A stretch of 64,000 nt of DNA, taken from Pseudoalteromonas luteoviolacea (lineage in GTDB: Bacteria; Pseudomonadota; Gammaproteobacteria; Enterobacterales; Alteromonadaceae). Below the pieces are notes generated by a model. That model was not told the origin of the DNA and made no database searches. It worked only from the letters and a program-made list of their open reading frames with translations. Location of the stretch: assembly GCF_021654285.1 (NCBI RefSeq), contig NZ_JAKFZS010000016.1:62001-126000 (forward strand). The letters run 5' to 3'. Of this stretch, positions 1 through 7,429 are shown one piece after another; positions within the stretch are counted from its first letter, which is position 1; the number at the start of each line of letters is the position of its first letter. Made by a program: the position numbers and the translations under genes.

Positions 1-2
1 TG

Positions 3-182
3 CATTTGGTGTTGGGTCATTGGCAAGGGACATTTGCGCCTCTACTCACGCTTTACCATGATTATGACAGATTGGTCGCCATGTTGATTAACCTAGTCGT
101 GGTTGAGTGGTTAAGTAAAAAGCCTCTAAAAGCGGGCGAGCCAAACAGATCTGCCATGTCAGCGCCATTGTGTGAAAAATAA
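3..182 (+). CDS. C-terminal end of an unidentified protein (partial)
   Basis: This frame is open from the left edge and stops with TAA at 180-182, giving 59 residues of the C-terminus of a protein that begins outside the window. The visible part has a hydrophobic stretch (around LVAMLINLVVVEWL) followed by a polar, basic tail. I do not recognise the family. The other two plus-strand frames contain stops within the first 100 bases. The next gene starts about 160 bp downstream, so this is probably the last gene of its own transcript. Confidence 0.45.
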   Translation, partial: HLVLGHWQGTFAPLLTLYHDYDRLVAMLINLVVVEWLSKKPLKAGEPNRSAMSAPLCEK

Positions 183-343
183 AGGGGCTGTGTTTGAAAA
201 AAGCGTTTGCGCGTGGTTTGATATTCATTATCAATTTATTTTTGAAACTGATTTAAAAATATGCACTATTATCAATATTTGTTGGGTGTATTAAAGTGAA
301 CCGCAGACATGATTGACACAGTTAAAGGGCAAAGAGGAGCACA

Positions 344-1156
344 ATGAGCAAAACCATTTTAATTACCGGATCGACAGATGGTATTGGCAAAGCCAGTGCA
401 ATTACCTTGCTGATGCAAGGGCATCGTGTGTTATTACATGGTCGTAATCAAGACAAGTTAGATGCATTGTGTGAGGAGCTATCAACGCGCTTTGGTTGTG
501 AACGTGTGGCAGGTTATTGTGCGGATCTGTCTGTGATGGCTGAAGTCACTTCGCTGGCAAAGGCCGTCACTGAAGATAATGCCCAGTTAGATGTATTGAT
601 CAACAATGCAGGCGTGTTTAAAACCACACAAACGTTGACCAGTGATGGCTATGATGTGCGCTTTATGGTCAATACCATCGCCCCTTATATTTTGACTAAA
701 GCGTTGCTCGCCATTGTGCCAAAACAAGGGCGTATTATTAACTTATCATCTGCTGCTCAGTCGCCGTTTGAGGCGAGCGAGTTATTGACTCCCAGCAACC
801 TATCGTCGGGGGCTGTGTATGCAAAAAGTAAATTAGCACTGACCATGTGGTCGATGTGTTTAGGCGCACAATTAAAAGCGAGTGGACCGTGTATGGTGGC
901 AGTGAACCCCAAGTCTTTTTTAGGCAGTAAAATGGTCCAAGAAGCTTATGGCATGCAAGGCAGTAGTGTGCAGTTGGGCGCGGATATTTTAGTTGAAGCG
1001 GCTCTGGGTGAGCGTTTTGCTGACGCTGGCGGGCTGTATTTTGACAATGACATTAATCAATTTAGCCCACCTCATCAAAGCGCCATGGATCAAAGCTTGA
1101 TGGCCGACTTAATGGAGACTTTGGCGCAGTTACAGCAACAAGCGAAGCCAGCTTAA
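344..1156 (+). CDS. SDR-family NAD(P)-dependent oxidoreductase
   Basis: A 270-residue short-chain dehydrogenase/reductase. The N-terminal Rossmann motif TGSTDGIG lies at residues 8-15, the structural NNAG motif near 87-90, the catalytic Ser near 134 in INLSS, and the catalytic YxxxK as Y159-A-K-S-K163. The family transfers hydride between NAD(P) and an alcohol or carbonyl; the substrate cannot be read from sequence. AGAGGAG sits seven bases before the ATG. The gene converges on the LysR gene with a 4-nt overlap at 1153-1156. An inverted repeat TTGATA-N5-TATCAA lies in the roughly 160-bp upstream gap and could be a regulator site. Confidence 0.85.
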   Translation: MSKTILITGSTDGIGKASAITLLMQGHRVLLHGRNQDKLDALCEELSTRFGCERVAGYCADLSVMAEVTSLAKAVTEDNAQLDVLINNAGVFKTTQTLTSDGYDVRFMVNTIAPYILTKALLAIVPKQGRIINLSSAAQSPFEASELLTPSNLSSGAVYAKSKLALTMWSMCLGAQLKASGPCMVAVNPKSFLGSKMVQEAYGMQGSSVQLGADILVEAALGERFADAGGLYFDNDINQFSPPHQSAMDQSLMADLMETLAQLQQQAKPA

Positions 1157-2049
1157 TCCCAGTAGGGCACATCTCCGATATAGGCTTTGAGATAGTCAAT
1201 AAATACACGCACTTTGGGGGCCAGCATGCGAGAACTTGGATAAACGGCCCACAGTGCGGTGTCATTGACAAGGGGCGCCTCTTTTAACACTTGCACCAAC
1301 TTGCCTTCTTGCAGTGCTTGATAGGCACACCACATTGAGCACAGTGTGATCCCCATACCGCGTATGCACGCATCCCGAATGGCTTCGCCATTGTCTATTT
1401 GCAGTCCACTGATGGGCTTAAACTTGATGTGCTCTGTTGCACCTTCAAAGACCCAGTGATCTATGCCGGTTAGATTAATCAGGGGATAAGCGCTTAACTG
1501 TTCAACTGAGTTGGGCATACCGTGCTTGGCGATATACTCAGGGGATGCACATAAAATACGGGTATCGCTGGCAAGCTTACTGGCTATCAAGGAAGAGTCA
1601 CTCAGTGCCGCATTGCGAATAGCCACATCGAAACCCCCTTCAACCATATCAACAATACTGTCGCTCAAACGAAGATCTATTTTCAGCTCTGGGTAGCGCT
1701 GTGTGAATTCCACTAACGCGGGCACGATGTGCATGCGCCCAAATGAGGCCGGGGCGGTGATCCGCAATGTCCCTTGCGGTGTGTGGCTGCCTGCGCCGAT
1801 GGCGGCTTTAGCGACTTCAACGCTCTCGAGTACAGACTCTGCATGGGGTAAAAAAGCTAACCCTTCTTCTGTTAAGGCCACTTTTCGGGTGGTGCGATAG
1901 AGCAGTTGTGTTTCCAGCGTCTCTTCTAATTTATTGATGTGGGCGCTGGCAACCGCTGCAGAGAGCCCCAGCTCTTTACCTGCTAGGCTAATGTTATGTG
2001 TGGCGGCGATACGGGTGAATAACTTTAAATGCGCAATGTTCATTATCAA
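1153..2049 (-). CDS. LysR-family transcriptional regulator
   Basis: A 298-residue LysR-type regulator. The N-terminal winged helix-turn-helix covers about residues 2-60, with the recognition region around LSLAGKELGLSAAVASAHIN-like sequence at 15-38. A periplasmic-binding-like co-inducer domain spans about 90-290, beginning at GTLRITAPASFG. It is divergent from the quinone oxidoreductase at 2143 across a 93-bp gap, the usual arrangement for a LysR protein controlling its neighbour. It also converges on the SDR gene, so both oxidoreductases may be in its regulon. The inducer is unknown. Confidence 0.9.
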   Translation of the reverse strand: MIMNIAHLKLFTRIAATHNISLAGKELGLSAAVASAHINKLEETLETQLLYRTTRKVALTEEGLAFLPHAESVLESVEVAKAAIGAGSHTPQGTLRITAPASFGRMHIVPALVEFTQRYPELKIDLRLSDSIVDMVEGGFDVAIRNAALSDSSLIASKLASDTRILCASPEYIAKHGMPNSVEQLSAYPLINLTGIDHWVFEGATEHIKFKPISGLQIDNGEAIRDACIRGMGITLCSMWCAYQALQEGKLVQVLKEAPLVNDTALWAVYPSSRMLAPKVRVFIDYLKAYIGDVPYWD

Positions 2050-2083
2050 TAAAATCTAAAAACTGATTGTATTTATATCGATA

Positions 2084-2112
2084 TTATCAAAAGTATAGTT
2101 AAAAAATATACT
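2084..2112 (+). promoter_or_regulatory. Promoter of the quinone oxidoreductase with LysR-type operator
   Basis: TTATCA at 2084-2089 and TATACT at 2107-2112 are separated by 17 bp, a plausible sigma-70 promoter. The -10 box is also one arm of the inverted repeat AGTATA (2092-2097) N9 TATACT (2107-2112). A symmetric site overlapping the promoter between divergent LysR and target genes fits a LysR operator. Inferred from pattern only. Confidence 0.5.
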
Positions 2113-2142
2113 GTTTGTATTCACTGAACGAGGAATTTAATC

Positions 2143-3135
2143 ATGAAAGCAATGGTCATCAATGAATTTGGCGGTACAGATGTATTTACACAAACAGAAG
2201 TGACAAAGCCGGAAGTCGGCACGGGACAGGTTCGCGTGAAGGTGATGGCGAGCAGTATCAACACGGTGGATATGATGATCCGTGAAATGGGGCCGGCGCT
2301 GCCACTCTCGCCCGCACTGCCTGCTATTTTAGGTATGGACTTTGCTGGTGTGATTGAGTCAATCGGTGAGGGCGTAGACGGTTATCGCGTTGGTGATGAG
2401 GTCTATGGTTGTGCAGGAGGCTTAGCTGATCTGCCAGGCGCACTGGCTGAATACATGATTGCCGACGCCAATTTAATTGCACACAAGCCGACCTCATTAA
2501 GTATGCGTGAAGCCGCAGCCCTGCCATTGGTCGGGATCACCGCATATGAAGGCTTGATTCGTGCAGGCGTTGCAGATGGTCAGCGCGTACTTGTACATGG
2601 TGGTGCAGGTGGTGTAGGTCATGTGGCGGTGCAGTTAGCGGCACATTTTGGTGCAGAGGTGTTTGCAACGGGTTCTAAGCCAGACCAATTGGATTTAATC
2701 ACGCGTTTAGGTGCGACTCCCATTAACTATCAATCGGAATCGGTGGCGGATTATGTCACAACGCATACACAAGGGGCAGGTTTTGACTTGGTGTACGACT
2801 CGGTAGGTGGAGCAAACTTATTGAACTCATTTGAAGCGGCAGCACTGAACGGCCAGATTGCGACGACGGTGTCGTTGGCTGAAATTGATTTATCTGTGGC
2901 GCATTTTAAAGGGTTGTCATTGCATGTGGTCTTTATGCTTATTCCAATGCTGCATAATGTGAAGCGCGCTGAGCATCACCATATTTTGGCCAGTATGGCT
3001 GACATTGTCGATGCTGGTAAGCTTAAACCTGTGCTTGATGCTGCGGATTTGAGCTTTGCACAGGTTGGTGATGCCCATGCACGATTAGCCAGTGGCCAAG
3101 CGATGGGCAAGGTTGTGGTGAGTAACCTTTGGTAA
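2143..3135 (+). CDS. Zinc-independent NADPH:quinone oxidoreductase / MDR-family alcohol dehydrogenase
   Basis: A 330-residue medium-chain dehydrogenase/reductase of the quinone oxidoreductase group. It has the GroES-like N-terminal domain (LPAILGMDFAGVI, then VGDEVYG) and a nucleotide-binding domain with HGGAGGVGHVAVQL near residue 151. The zinc-ligand pattern of classical alcohol dehydrogenases is not evident, which favours the zinc-free group. Members reduce quinones or enones with NADPH. AACGAGGAA lies before the ATG. It is divergently transcribed from the LysR gene and likely controlled by it. Confidence 0.85.
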   Translation: MKAMVINEFGGTDVFTQTEVTKPEVGTGQVRVKVMASSINTVDMMIREMGPALPLSPALPAILGMDFAGVIESIGEGVDGYRVGDEVYGCAGGLADLPGALAEYMIADANLIAHKPTSLSMREAAALPLVGITAYEGLIRAGVADGQRVLVHGGAGGVGHVAVQLAAHFGAEVFATGSKPDQLDLITRLGATPINYQSESVADYVTTHTQGAGFDLVYDSVGGANLLNSFEAAALNGQIATTVSLAEIDLSVAHFKGLSLHVVFMLIPMLHNVKRAEHHHILASMADIVDAGKLKPVLDAADLSFAQVGDAHARLASGQAMGKVVVSNLW

Positions 3136-3227
3136 AAAGAAATCGGCACTGGCTGTTGCAGCAATTAAAATAGGTGCAGATTTGATAATGTACCGCTATG
3201 ATAAAATTATGTGTCTAAGCGTATGAG

Positions 3228-3422
3228 TTGTCAGTGTCTTTTTATTTATTATCGCTATTGTTGATGTTTGCGTTATTCGGTGTGGCATCGACTTATTTGT
3301 TGCGCTTTATGTATTGTTACTGGTTCAAAAAGCGCTTGGTGCTGTCTTATTTGGGGTCTGCGGGTTTGTGTGTTGTCTTGGTGGTGCCATTGTTACTGCT
3401 GAACCACTTCTTAGCAGGATAG
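3228..3422 (+). CDS. Small hydrophobic membrane protein, unknown function
   Basis: A 64-residue frame starting at TTG, with two predicted membrane helices (about residues 4-27 and 42-61) joined by a short basic stretch with a KKR motif. I do not recognise a family. An ATG at 3223 is in another frame and the upstream Shine-Dalgarno is weak, so the exact start is uncertain. Support for it being real: strong helix-loop-helix character, and a perfect hairpin beginning at its stop codon that separates it from the convergent lipoprotein gene. Confidence 0.45.
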   Translation: MSVSFYLLSLLLMFALFGVASTYLLRFMYCYWFKKRLVLSYLGSAGLCVVLVVPLLLLNHFLAG

Positions 3423-3446
3423 GCAGTGATAGGGCTCACTGCCTAT
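3419..3446. terminator. Bidirectional hairpin between convergent genes
   Basis: A perfect 11-bp inverted repeat: ATAGGCAGTGA at 3419-3429 and TCACTGCCTAT at 3436-3446, with a 6-nt loop. It overlaps the stop codon of the small membrane protein and lies just past the end of the lipoprotein gene at 3451. Thymine runs are weak on both sides, so efficiency is uncertain. Confidence 0.55.
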
Positions 3447-3450
3447 AAAC

Positions 3451-3834
3451 TTATTTCAATACGATTGATTTGCAAGTACTGCTGATACACAGTGCTTGAA
3501 TGGGTAGCACTGGTTCGCAAATTTCGCTAGCGATCTTATCTTTATTATCGGCTTGCTCAGCTAGGGTGACTGCTTTAGCCGCGCGTTCGACATCGTCTTC
3601 ATTCACATTACGTGACGAGTACACTAGGTATCGGCTTGGCCCACCACAGGTTAGTCGCTCGCCAACTGCAATGACTTTGCATTGAAAGCTGGCATCACAG
3701 CCTTTATCTGCAATGACCTGTTCAAGCGAACTGTTGGAATGGTTCTGAGTAAGTTGTGCGCCTGTTTCGGTGGTTGCACAGCCCGTCAAAAGTATCATTG
3801 ATAGACCAAAAACAATGCCGAGTTTACACTTCAT
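3451..3834 (-). CDS. Small lipoprotein, paralogue of the next upstream gene
   Basis: A 127-residue protein with a lipoprotein signal peptide: a hydrophobic N-terminus ending in LLTGC, so Cys19 is the likely lipidated residue. The mature part has six cysteines and a block CGGPSRYLVYSS followed by an alpha-helical stretch and a C-x-x-x-x-C tail. The neighbouring 198-residue lipoprotein carries the same layout (CGGPSSYLVFST), so the two are paralogues made by tandem duplication. The start codon overlaps the stop of its partner by 4 nt (ATGA), indicating translational coupling. The function is unknown; it likely sits in the envelope with disulfide bonds. Confidence 0.75.
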   Translation of the reverse strand: MKCKLGIVFGLSMILLTGCATTETGAQLTQNHSNSSLEQVIADKGCDASFQCKVIAVGERLTCGGPSRYLVYSSRNVNEDDVERAAKAVTLAEQADNKDKIASEICEPVLPIQALCISSTCKSIVLK

Positions 3835-4427
3835 CGATAGTCCCTAGTTGGTGATTTGTTCGTACCACCTAGTGTAACACAAGTATTTTCAACACATTGA
3901 GTTGTTGGCTGACGTAAATGCTCACAGATGCTGATCATGCCATGTTTGGCATTATATTGTGCTTCACTGTCAGTGAGTTTTTTAGCTAGCTCGTAAACTT
4001 TGTTTTGATCTGCGGTTTTGGTAGAGAATACCAAGTAACTTGAAGGCCCACCGCATGCGCGGCTACCCACAGGAATGGCAAGACATTGGCTATTACTGTC
4101 ACAGCTTTTGTCTTTGGTAATGAAGTTTAAATACTTATGCTGATTTTGGATCCCAGCTTGTGAGATTTCATCTTCGTTGTAGTGAGCAATGGGCTCAGCT
4201 TTGGTGATCATTTTCGCCGGTGCTGGCTTACCAAGGCCAGTATCGTGACGCACTGCTGACTTAGTTTGTAGTTGTGCTGGTGCCAGTTGTTTTTTATTTT
4301 GCTTAACCGGTTGCTCAGCGACTTGTGATTGCGTTTGTTGTGAGTGGGTTGTTTCAGAGCCTGCTTTTGTACTGGAACACCCTGAAATAACCAATAGGCT
4401 AGCGAGCGTTAGCTTAAATGCGTTCAT
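3831..4427 (-). CDS. Lipoprotein with low-complexity linker, paralogue of its neighbour
   Basis: A 198-residue putative lipoprotein: hydrophobic signal ending in VISGC, with Cys17 as lipidation site. A Gln/Lys/Thr-rich linker occupies about residues 20-85 and would hold the C-terminal domain away from the membrane. That domain (about 100-190) contains paired cysteines and the CGGPSSYLVFST block shared with the downstream gene. It is first in a two-gene unit. No known family was recognised. Confidence 0.75.
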   Translation of the reverse strand: MNAFKLTLASLLVISGCSSTKAGSETTHSQQTQSQVAEQPVKQNKKQLAPAQLQTKSAVRHDTGLGKPAPAKMITKAEPIAHYNEDEISQAGIQNQHKYLNFITKDKSCDSNSQCLAIPVGSRACGGPSSYLVFSTKTADQNKVYELAKKLTDSEAQYNAKHGMISICEHLRQPTTQCVENTCVTLGGTNKSPTRDYR

Positions 4428-4543
4428 AATCTATCCTGTTTTTTTTTAACAGTGTGCCGTGCTTTGTGATGAGATACAAGAGCCGGCACGCTATGGGTTG
4501 AGCAACTTAATGGGTGAAAACTGTCCCAATTCAGTGAGCCATA

Positions 4544-4580
4544 GCTCGCCTGTATCATAGCTGAATAGTCTCAGGCGAGC
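4544..4580. terminator. Hairpin downstream of fumC
   Basis: A perfect 9-bp inverted repeat, GCTCGCCTG at 4544-4552 and CAGGCGAGC at 4572-4580, with a 19-nt loop. It lies about 40-70 bp past the fumC stop and before the lipoprotein pair. There is no clear U tract, so it may be a weak or Rho-assisted end, or an mRNA 3' stabiliser. Confidence 0.35.
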
Positions 4581-4617
4581 GTGCATAAACCCAATATAAG
4601 ATTAGAGCGCTTTTTGC

Positions 4618-5994
4618 TTACAGACCACCCTCAGTGAGTTTTTGTGGATCAAGCAGTGTTTTAAGCTCATCTTCACTCAGATCCGTATGCTCTGCGGCAA
4701 CTTCAATAATGGGGCGCCCTTCTTTATAGGCTAGTTTTGCAATGGCAGCTGCTTTTTCGTAGCCGATCACCGGATTCAGTGCAGTCACTAAAATTGGGTT
4801 ACGCGATAGTGCACGCTGAATGTTTTCTTCGTTGACTTTAAACGTTGCGATGGCTTTATCTGCGATTAGACGAGAGATGTTTGCCAACAACTCAATGCTT
4901 TGTAAGATGTTGTAGGCAATCACAGGCAGCATGACGTTAAGCTCAAAATTACCTGACTGACCACCGACTGTGATTGTGGCGTCGTTGCCGATCACCTGCG
5001 CACTGACCATGGCCGCTGCTTCTGGGATCACTGGGTTGACTTTGCCCGGCATAATTGAAGAGCCAGGTTGTAGTGCTTGTAGTTCAATCTCAGCTAAGCC
5101 TGCCAACGGGCCTGAGTTCATCCAGCGTAGGTCGTTGGCAATTTTCATGTTTGCGACAGCCAAAGTTTTCAACTGGCCAGAAAGCGCAACGATGGCATCT
5201 TGTGAGCCAATGTTGTAGAAGAAATTTGGACTTGGGTTAAAACGAATGCCCACGTTGCTGCTTAAATACGTATTAAATGATGCTGCAAATTGCTTATCAG
5301 CGTTAACGCCTGTTCCCACAGCGGTACCACCTTGGCCTAGCTGATACACTTTTTCTAGAGAAGACAAAATGCCTTCATATGCTGAGTCAATTTGCTGCTG
5401 CCAACTGCTGAGTGTTTGAGCAAACGTTACAGGCATCGCATCCATTAAGTGTGTACGACCTGTTTTTACATGGTGACCCACTTCTTTACTTTTTCTTTCA
5501 ATGGTTTGTGATAAATGCTTAAGCGCTGGAAGCAGTTCATAGACCGCCGACGTTGCGCTACTGACGTGGATTGCCGTTGGGATCACATCATTCGAGCTTT
5601 GCCCCATGTTGACATCGTCATTGGGATGGATGTTTAAGCCACTTTGCTGGCTAGCAAGTGTCGCAATCACTTCATTGGCATTCATGTTTGAGCTGGTGCC
5701 AGAACCAGTTTGAAATACATCAACAGGGAATTGGTCTAGGTGAGCGCCATCAATGATTTGCTGACAGGCTGTTGCAATGGCTTTGGCTTTATCTTGATCA
5801 AGGTGACCTAACTGTGCATTGGCTTCTGCTGCAGCTTGCTTGATATAAGCAAGGGCACGAATAAAGCTGGTTGGCATGGTTAAGTCACTGACTGGGAAGT
5901 TGTTCACAGCACGCTGTGTTTGTGCTTGATACAGTGCTGTTTCTGGTACTTCTAAAGTGCCCATGCTATCAGATGCGGTGCGGTAAGTGGTCAT
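4618..5994 (-). CDS. fumC: Class II fumarate hydratase (fumarase C)
   Basis: A 458-residue protein of the fumarase/aspartase superfamily. It catalyses reversible hydration of fumarate to L-malate in the TCA cycle without an iron-sulfur cluster. Visible family motifs are TGSGTSSNMNANEV near residue 100 and the signature loop GSSIMPGKVNP near residue 320 carrying the catalytic serine region. Length and N-terminus (DSMGTLEVPETALYQAQTQR) match FumC better than aspartase. It lies 8 nt downstream of the fagA-like gene, behind a strong Fur box. This fits a known logic: cells make the iron-free fumarase when iron is scarce. Confidence 0.95.
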   Translation of the reverse strand: MTTYRTASDSMGTLEVPETALYQAQTQRAVNNFPVSDLTMPTSFIRALAYIKQAAAEANAQLGHLDQDKAKAIATACQQIIDGAHLDQFPVDVFQTGSGTSSNMNANEVIATLASQQSGLNIHPNDDVNMGQSSNDVIPTAIHVSSATSAVYELLPALKHLSQTIERKSKEVGHHVKTGRTHLMDAMPVTFAQTLSSWQQQIDSAYEGILSSLEKVYQLGQGGTAVGTGVNADKQFAASFNTYLSSNVGIRFNPSPNFFYNIGSQDAIVALSGQLKTLAVANMKIANDLRWMNSGPLAGLAEIELQALQPGSSIMPGKVNPVIPEAAAMVSAQVIGNDATITVGGQSGNFELNVMLPVIAYNILQSIELLANISRLIADKAIATFKVNEENIQRALSRNPILVTALNPVIGYEKAAAIAKLAYKEGRPIIEVAAEHTDLSEDELKTLLDPQKLTEGGL

Positions 5995-6002
5995 ACTGAC
6001 TC

Positions 6003-6374
6003 CTAGTTAAAAGGATTAAATTCGTGACTGATGATCCTAGCTTCGCGCTCAAGGCGGTAAAAAGGCGCCATAGAACGGTGTTGTTTTTTATAAAAACGTT
6101 TTAGTGCTAGAAGCGGTTTATGAAGCTGCTCGAAACATTGTTGGCGAAAGCTCTGGTGAACGAGTGGATCGGCAATGTGATTGAGTAATTCAAAAAAGAC
6201 ACGACGTAAATAGAGTTCTTGTAACAATACGCAGGGTTTTTTTTCATACCACTTAGCCAGCTTAAATCCATCTTCGATAAAATTGGCCACATGTACAGGG
6301 GCCTCTAAGTAAGGGCGTTCACATTGTGTATCTAAGCGGGGTTGAAACTGACATAGAACTTGCGGTGTAACCAT
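6003..6374 (-). CDS. FagA-like protein preceding fumC
   Basis: A 123-residue, basic, aromatic-rich protein with no signal peptide and no recognised catalytic motif. The name rests mainly on context: in Pseudomonas a Fur-associated gene, fagA, sits immediately upstream of fumC in an iron-repressed operon, and the same order and Fur box are seen here. The ATG at 6374 lacks a Shine-Dalgarno, and a good -10 box (TATAAT) ends only five bases before it, so the message may be leaderless or a different start may be used. fumC follows after 8 nt. Confidence 0.6.
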   Translation of the reverse strand: MVTPQVLCQFQPRLDTQCERPYLEAPVHVANFIEDGFKLAKWYEKKPCVLLQELYLRRVFFELLNHIADPLVHQSFRQQCFEQLHKPLLALKRFYKKQHRSMAPFYRLEREARIISHEFNPFN

Positions 6375-6379
6375 GACGT

Positions 6380-6385
6380 ATTATA
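6380..6385 (-). promoter_or_regulatory. -10 box of the fagA-like/fumC operon
   Basis: On the minus strand TATAAT lies directly downstream of the Fur palindrome and five bases before the ATG at 6374. A matching -35 box is poor. A Fur repressor on the palindrome would cover this promoter. Confidence 0.5.
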
Positions 6386-6423
6386 TTTTAGTGTAACGAT
6401 AATTATTATCATTACACTAAAAT
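6385..6423 (-). promoter_or_regulatory. Fur box inside a 39-bp near-perfect palindrome
   Basis: The 19-mer at 6395-6413 (AACGATAAT T ATTATCATT) differs at one position from a 9-1-9 Fur palindrome. The symmetry extends much further: arms 6385-6403 and 6405-6423 are complementary at 18 of 19 positions around the central T at 6404. The outer parts are TTTTAGTGTAA and TTACACTAAAA. It lies immediately upstream of the fagA-like/fumC operon and overlaps its promoter, so iron-loaded Fur should repress it. The long dyad could hold more than one Fur dimer. Confidence 0.85.
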
Positions 6424-6469
6424 AGGAGATTGGCAACCCTTATGCGGATTGTAAATGATGGTGTTATTG

Positions 6470-6640
6470 TCAGTTATAACCCAAGATAAATTGTTCTGTG
6501 GTTTGATCTTTTTCTTGCTCTTTACTGCTGAGCAGATCAGCGACTTCTTGTTGATAGGTTTGCTTAGACTCAGCGGCCTCTTGCTCTGGGATATGGCCTA
6601 AGCTTTGATTGGGCATATGTGTCACTTTTGAGTACTTCAT
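6470..6640 (-). CDS. Small polar protein, unknown function
   Basis: A 56-residue hydrophilic protein rich in Gln, Glu and Lys, with a predicted helical middle (around EAAESKQTYQQEVADLL). The start was placed at ATG 6640 because GGAG lies eight bases before it; the upstream in-frame ATG at 6655 overlaps that ribosome site. No family was recognised. It lies between the Fur palindrome and the DUF938 methyltransferase, in its own unit on the minus strand. Confidence 0.5.
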   Translation of the reverse strand: MKYSKVTHMPNQSLGHIPEQEAAESKQTYQQEVADLLSSKEQEKDQTTEQFILGYN

Positions 6641-6838
6641 TTTTGGTATCTCCATACAGGGTTTTTGAACGGGTACACTAGGTACTTATAGTCAATACCT
6701 ATGTTTTTTGCATACCATATACCAAAATTTTTTTATCTATATTTATCAGTACAGTAAATAGACATTGCGAATAACTCGTTGCAAAATGGGAATCACATTG
6801 CGCCAACTCGGCGCGTAAGTGGTCTATTTAGGTGCAAA

Positions 6839-7429
6839 ATGACAAAGCCATACTCTCAAGCATGTGAAAATAATAAGGGGCCAATTTTAGCCCATTTAGC
6901 GCCCTTCATCGGTGCGGCGCAGAGTGTATTAGAAGTGGGCTCTGGGACTGGCCAGCATGCGGTGCACTTTGCCAAAGCACTCCCTCATGTGATCTGGCAA
7001 ACCGCTGACTTGCCTTGCAACCATGAAGGGATTATCAGTTGGTGTGAAGAGGCTGCGCTGGATAATTTACGCCTTCCATTAGCGTTGGATTTAAACCTGC
7101 AATGGCCTGTGGCACAGGTGCCTGTGATTTATACGGCCAATACTTTGCACATCGTTTCTAAAGCGTTGGTCGAGCGCTTTTTTACCGGTGTTGAGCGTCA
7201 CCTCGATACTGATGGTAAAGTGATAATTTATGGCCCTTTTAATTATCAAGGCGCATTTACGTCGCAAAGTAATGCCCAGTTTGATGCTTTTTTACAGTCT
7301 CGAGACCCAGACAGTGGGATCCGTGACATTGAATGGGTCATGGCCCTTGCGACAGCAGCAGGCCTTAAGCTAGTGGCTGATCATGCTATGCCAGCCAATA
7401 ACCGACTACTGTGTTTTAAACGGCAGTAA
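6839..7429 (+). CDS. DUF938 SAM-dependent methyltransferase
   Basis: A 196-residue class I methyltransferase of the DUF938 family. The SAM-binding loop is VLEVGSGTGQHAVHFA near residues 31-46. Other family blocks are TANTLHIVS, YGPFNYQGAFTSQSNAQFD, RDPDSGIRD and the C-terminal MPANNRLLCF. The substrate of the family is not established to my knowledge. The start at ATG 6839 has AGGTG six bases upstream; an in-frame TTG 60 bases earlier is less likely. The 3' end overlaps the convergent acyltransferase gene by 24 nt. Confidence 0.85.
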   Translation: MTKPYSQACENNKGPILAHLAPFIGAAQSVLEVGSGTGQHAVHFAKALPHVIWQTADLPCNHEGIISWCEEAALDNLRLPLALDLNLQWPVAQVPVIYTANTLHIVSKALVERFFTGVERHLDTDGKVIIYGPFNYQGAFTSQSNAQFDAFLQSRDPDSGIRDIEWVMALATAAGLKLVADHAMPANNRLLCFKRQ

